Shown here: positions 6,720 through 7,908 of the stretch, piece by piece
Layout: every line of letters starts with the position of its first letter
Position numbering within the stretch: position 1 is the stretch's first letter
From: UBA1724 sp963611685
GTDB lineage: Bacteria > Verrucomicrobiota > Lentisphaeria > Oligosphaerales > Oligosphaeraceae
Length of the DNA: 7,908 bases
Reading direction: 5' to 3'
Assembly: GCA_963611685.1 (NCBI GenBank)
Contig: CAVDSU010000102.1
Span: 1 to 7,908 of the forward strand
The notes under the pieces: generated by a model
Seen by the model: only the letters and a program-made list of their open reading frames with translations
Database searches by the model: none
Told to the model about the DNA's origin: nothing
Made by a program: the position numbers and the translations under genes

Positions 6720-7908
6720 TTATTTCTTCTGACCAGAAGAATTTTTTCTTCTGTTTGAATTTTTTTGAGGATTTTGCGCGGTTTGGGAAACGCGATATAT
6801 GGCGTCGCTAATGTTTTTTGCTTGGGCTAGGATGCCTTGCAGGAAATCCTCCGAGACGCCCGGGAAGAGGGACTTGAGTTCGTCTTCTCCATGACATAGG
6901 GGGATATTTTTTTGGTCCTTATTAGAATCTTCATGAATCGGAATGGGCTGTTGAAAGGTCTGCAGATAGGCCTTGCAGATTGTCTCCAGGAGATTCCGTG
7001 AAGCCTGGCTCTCCATCTCGGGAGTGATGACATTTTTTTCTTCCTTTTCTCCCTCCTTTTCTTCTAGGTCGTGGTCTGGGACATAGGCGCAGCTATCACA
7101 TATGTTAGCGTTCTGCGGGTCTGTTACAGAGAAGACATAGGCAGGGATAGGAGTGCACTTGGTGTGAGTGGCCTGCCATAGCAGTCTTTGTAGGCAGGCA
7201 AGAAGCTTATGTTTTCTGCTGATTTTTTCGCCGAAGCAGGGATGTAGGATTCGTGGGGACTGCGTGCCATTTTGGATGGCCGTTCGGATGTCGTCTTTTA
7301 GAATGACCGTGCAAGTGTCGCCACTCTCCAGGGGAATGGCAAAAGTGAGAGCGCATTCACAGTCTTCCGTGGAGAATAGTCCGAGCTTCGAAAGTTCTTT
7401 GGCGTTGTTTTCGAGTTCTTCCTGGTAGTTATGGAAGGAATTCTCGCCCAGAATGCCGTAGGGAAGCATGTTCTTTCCGCGGAAATCGCTTTTGCATTGT
7501 TCAAGGTCTTTCTGAAGGGCTTCGGAAGAGGGATCGAGAGTCCCGCTGGCCTTGTCAACGTATGGTCTTGCTACCCTTACGAGCTTCTTTCGGCACAGAG
7601 AAGCTTGTAGGTTGTCATTGTCCAGGGGTTCCTGGTCGTATGCGGAACTTTCGTTGTTCTGCTTTTTGCCAAAACTCAAAGTTTTTTGGGGCTTTGATGA
7701 TCCAAAGCCCAGGGCTTTTTGGTAATACGCCTCGATGCCGTCTTGGAGGAAGTTTTGCAAGTCCGTGAGGTTGAGCGCAAGGGTTTCGGGGAATTTGCGC
7801 GGCTGCGGAATGGACGGATCATCTGTGACAGATGCGGTTACGATTTTGGGTGCGTACTCCGCGATCTTCCAGTCTTCTTCGCTGAAGGAGAAGGGATCCC
7901 GGAGACTG
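6720..7908 (-). CDS. recC: RecBCD subunit RecC, C-terminal part, cut by window edge
   Basis: RecC holds the complex together, splits the strands and, in E. coli, reads Chi. Only the last 395 residues are in the window. A TTG at 7760 could be taken as a start, but the frame stays open through 49 further codons to the right edge, reading FSFSEEDWKIAEYAPKIV and onward, so the gene continues beyond 7908. Signatures are the core-domain element LTDLQNFLQDGIEAYYQKAL, matching the LxxLxxFxxxPxxxFxxxxLG pattern of RecC; then EPLDNDNLQ, equivalent to EPFxLDxL; LPYGILGENSF, equivalent to LPPGAFGExxx; and KHKLLACLQRLLWQAT. The middle has an acidic/lysine run (LEEKEGEKEEKN) and one CDSC pair. The C-terminus is basic and low in complexity (NSNRRKNSSGQKK). 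Base composition is the most AT-rich in the window. It lies first of the visible genes of the operon, 48 nt before recB. Confidence 0.93.
   Translation of the reverse strand, partial: SLRDPFSFSEEDWKIAEYAPKIVTASVTDDPSIPQPRKFPETLALNLTDLQNFLQDGIEAYYQKALGFGSSKPQKTLSFGKKQNNESSAYDQEPLDNDNLQASLCRKKLVRVARPYVDKASGTLDPSSEALQKDLEQCKSDFRGKNMLPYGILGENSFHNYQEELENNAKELSKLGLFSTEDCECALTFAIPLESGDTCTVILKDDIRTAIQNGTQSPRILHPCFGEKISRKHKLLACLQRLLWQATHTKCTPIPAYVFSVTDPQNANICDSCAYVPDHDLEEKEGEKEEKNVITPEMESQASRNLLETICKAYLQTFQQPIPIHEDSNKDQKNIPLCHGEDELKSLFPGVSEDFLQGILAQAKNISDAIYRVSQTAQNPQKNSNRRKNSSGQKK

Larger units (their letters stand above)
239..7908 (-). other. recC-recB-recD-methyltransferase operon
   Basis: Four genes share one strand with gaps of 48, 28 and 0-12 nt and no terminator or clear promoter between them. 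This supports a single transcript running leftward and ending near the repeat array at 1-240. The three Rec subunits work in one complex, so joint expression suits them. The methyltransferase may simply be a passenger or may have a related role. Confidence 0.85.

Noticed and set aside
6720..7760. RecC-like gene starting at 7760
   Set aside because: The start would be a TTG in the middle of a conserved RecC segment. The same frame continues without a stop to the right edge, so the gene is truncated by the window.

Overview
The window holds the downstream part of a RecBCD (exonuclease V) operon. All genes are on the minus strand, so transcription runs from the right edge to the left. The order is recC (3' part only, cut by the right edge), recB, recD, then a class I SAM-dependent methyltransferase of unknown target. 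Spacing is tight (48, 28 and at most 12 nt), which implies one transcript. Its promoter must lie beyond position 7908.

RecB, RecC and RecD form the helicase-nuclease that processes double-strand DNA ends for RecA recombination and degrades foreign linear DNA. RecB supplies the 3'-5' SF1 helicase and the only nuclease domain. RecD supplies the 5'-3' SF1 helicase. RecC is the scaffold that in well-studied enzymes scans for Chi. Every expected motif is present in RecB and RecD, and nothing looks broken. Unlike E. coli, no ptrA protease gene sits between recC and recB, and a methyltransferase gene takes the last position.

Positions 1-240 are a tandem repeat: two full exact copies and one partial copy of an 89-bp unit. 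The array may continue beyond the left edge. Each unit contains a 7-nt-periodic CTA block that places stop codons in all six frames, followed by two back-to-back GC-rich hairpins. The array ends inside the stop codon of the methyltransferase gene. This is the most unusual structure in the window.

The organism is a bacterium of moderate GC content. Sampled 60-base lines run from 32-50% GC in recC to about 62-67% in the methyltransferase gene. Shine-Dalgarno sequences are weak or absent at the three visible gene starts. Proteins are clearly RecBCD-type rather than AddAB-type, but diverged from enterobacterial ones. A rumen or gut lineage such as Fibrobacterota is a guess from the overall look of the intergenic repeats and weak ribosome binding sites; the sequence does not prove it. 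I see no CRISPR array, insertion sequence, tRNA or rRNA, and no clear sign of an undescribed defence system. The genes are mostly ordinary; the 3' repeat array, two protein tails or linkers and the linked methyltransferase are what deserve attention.
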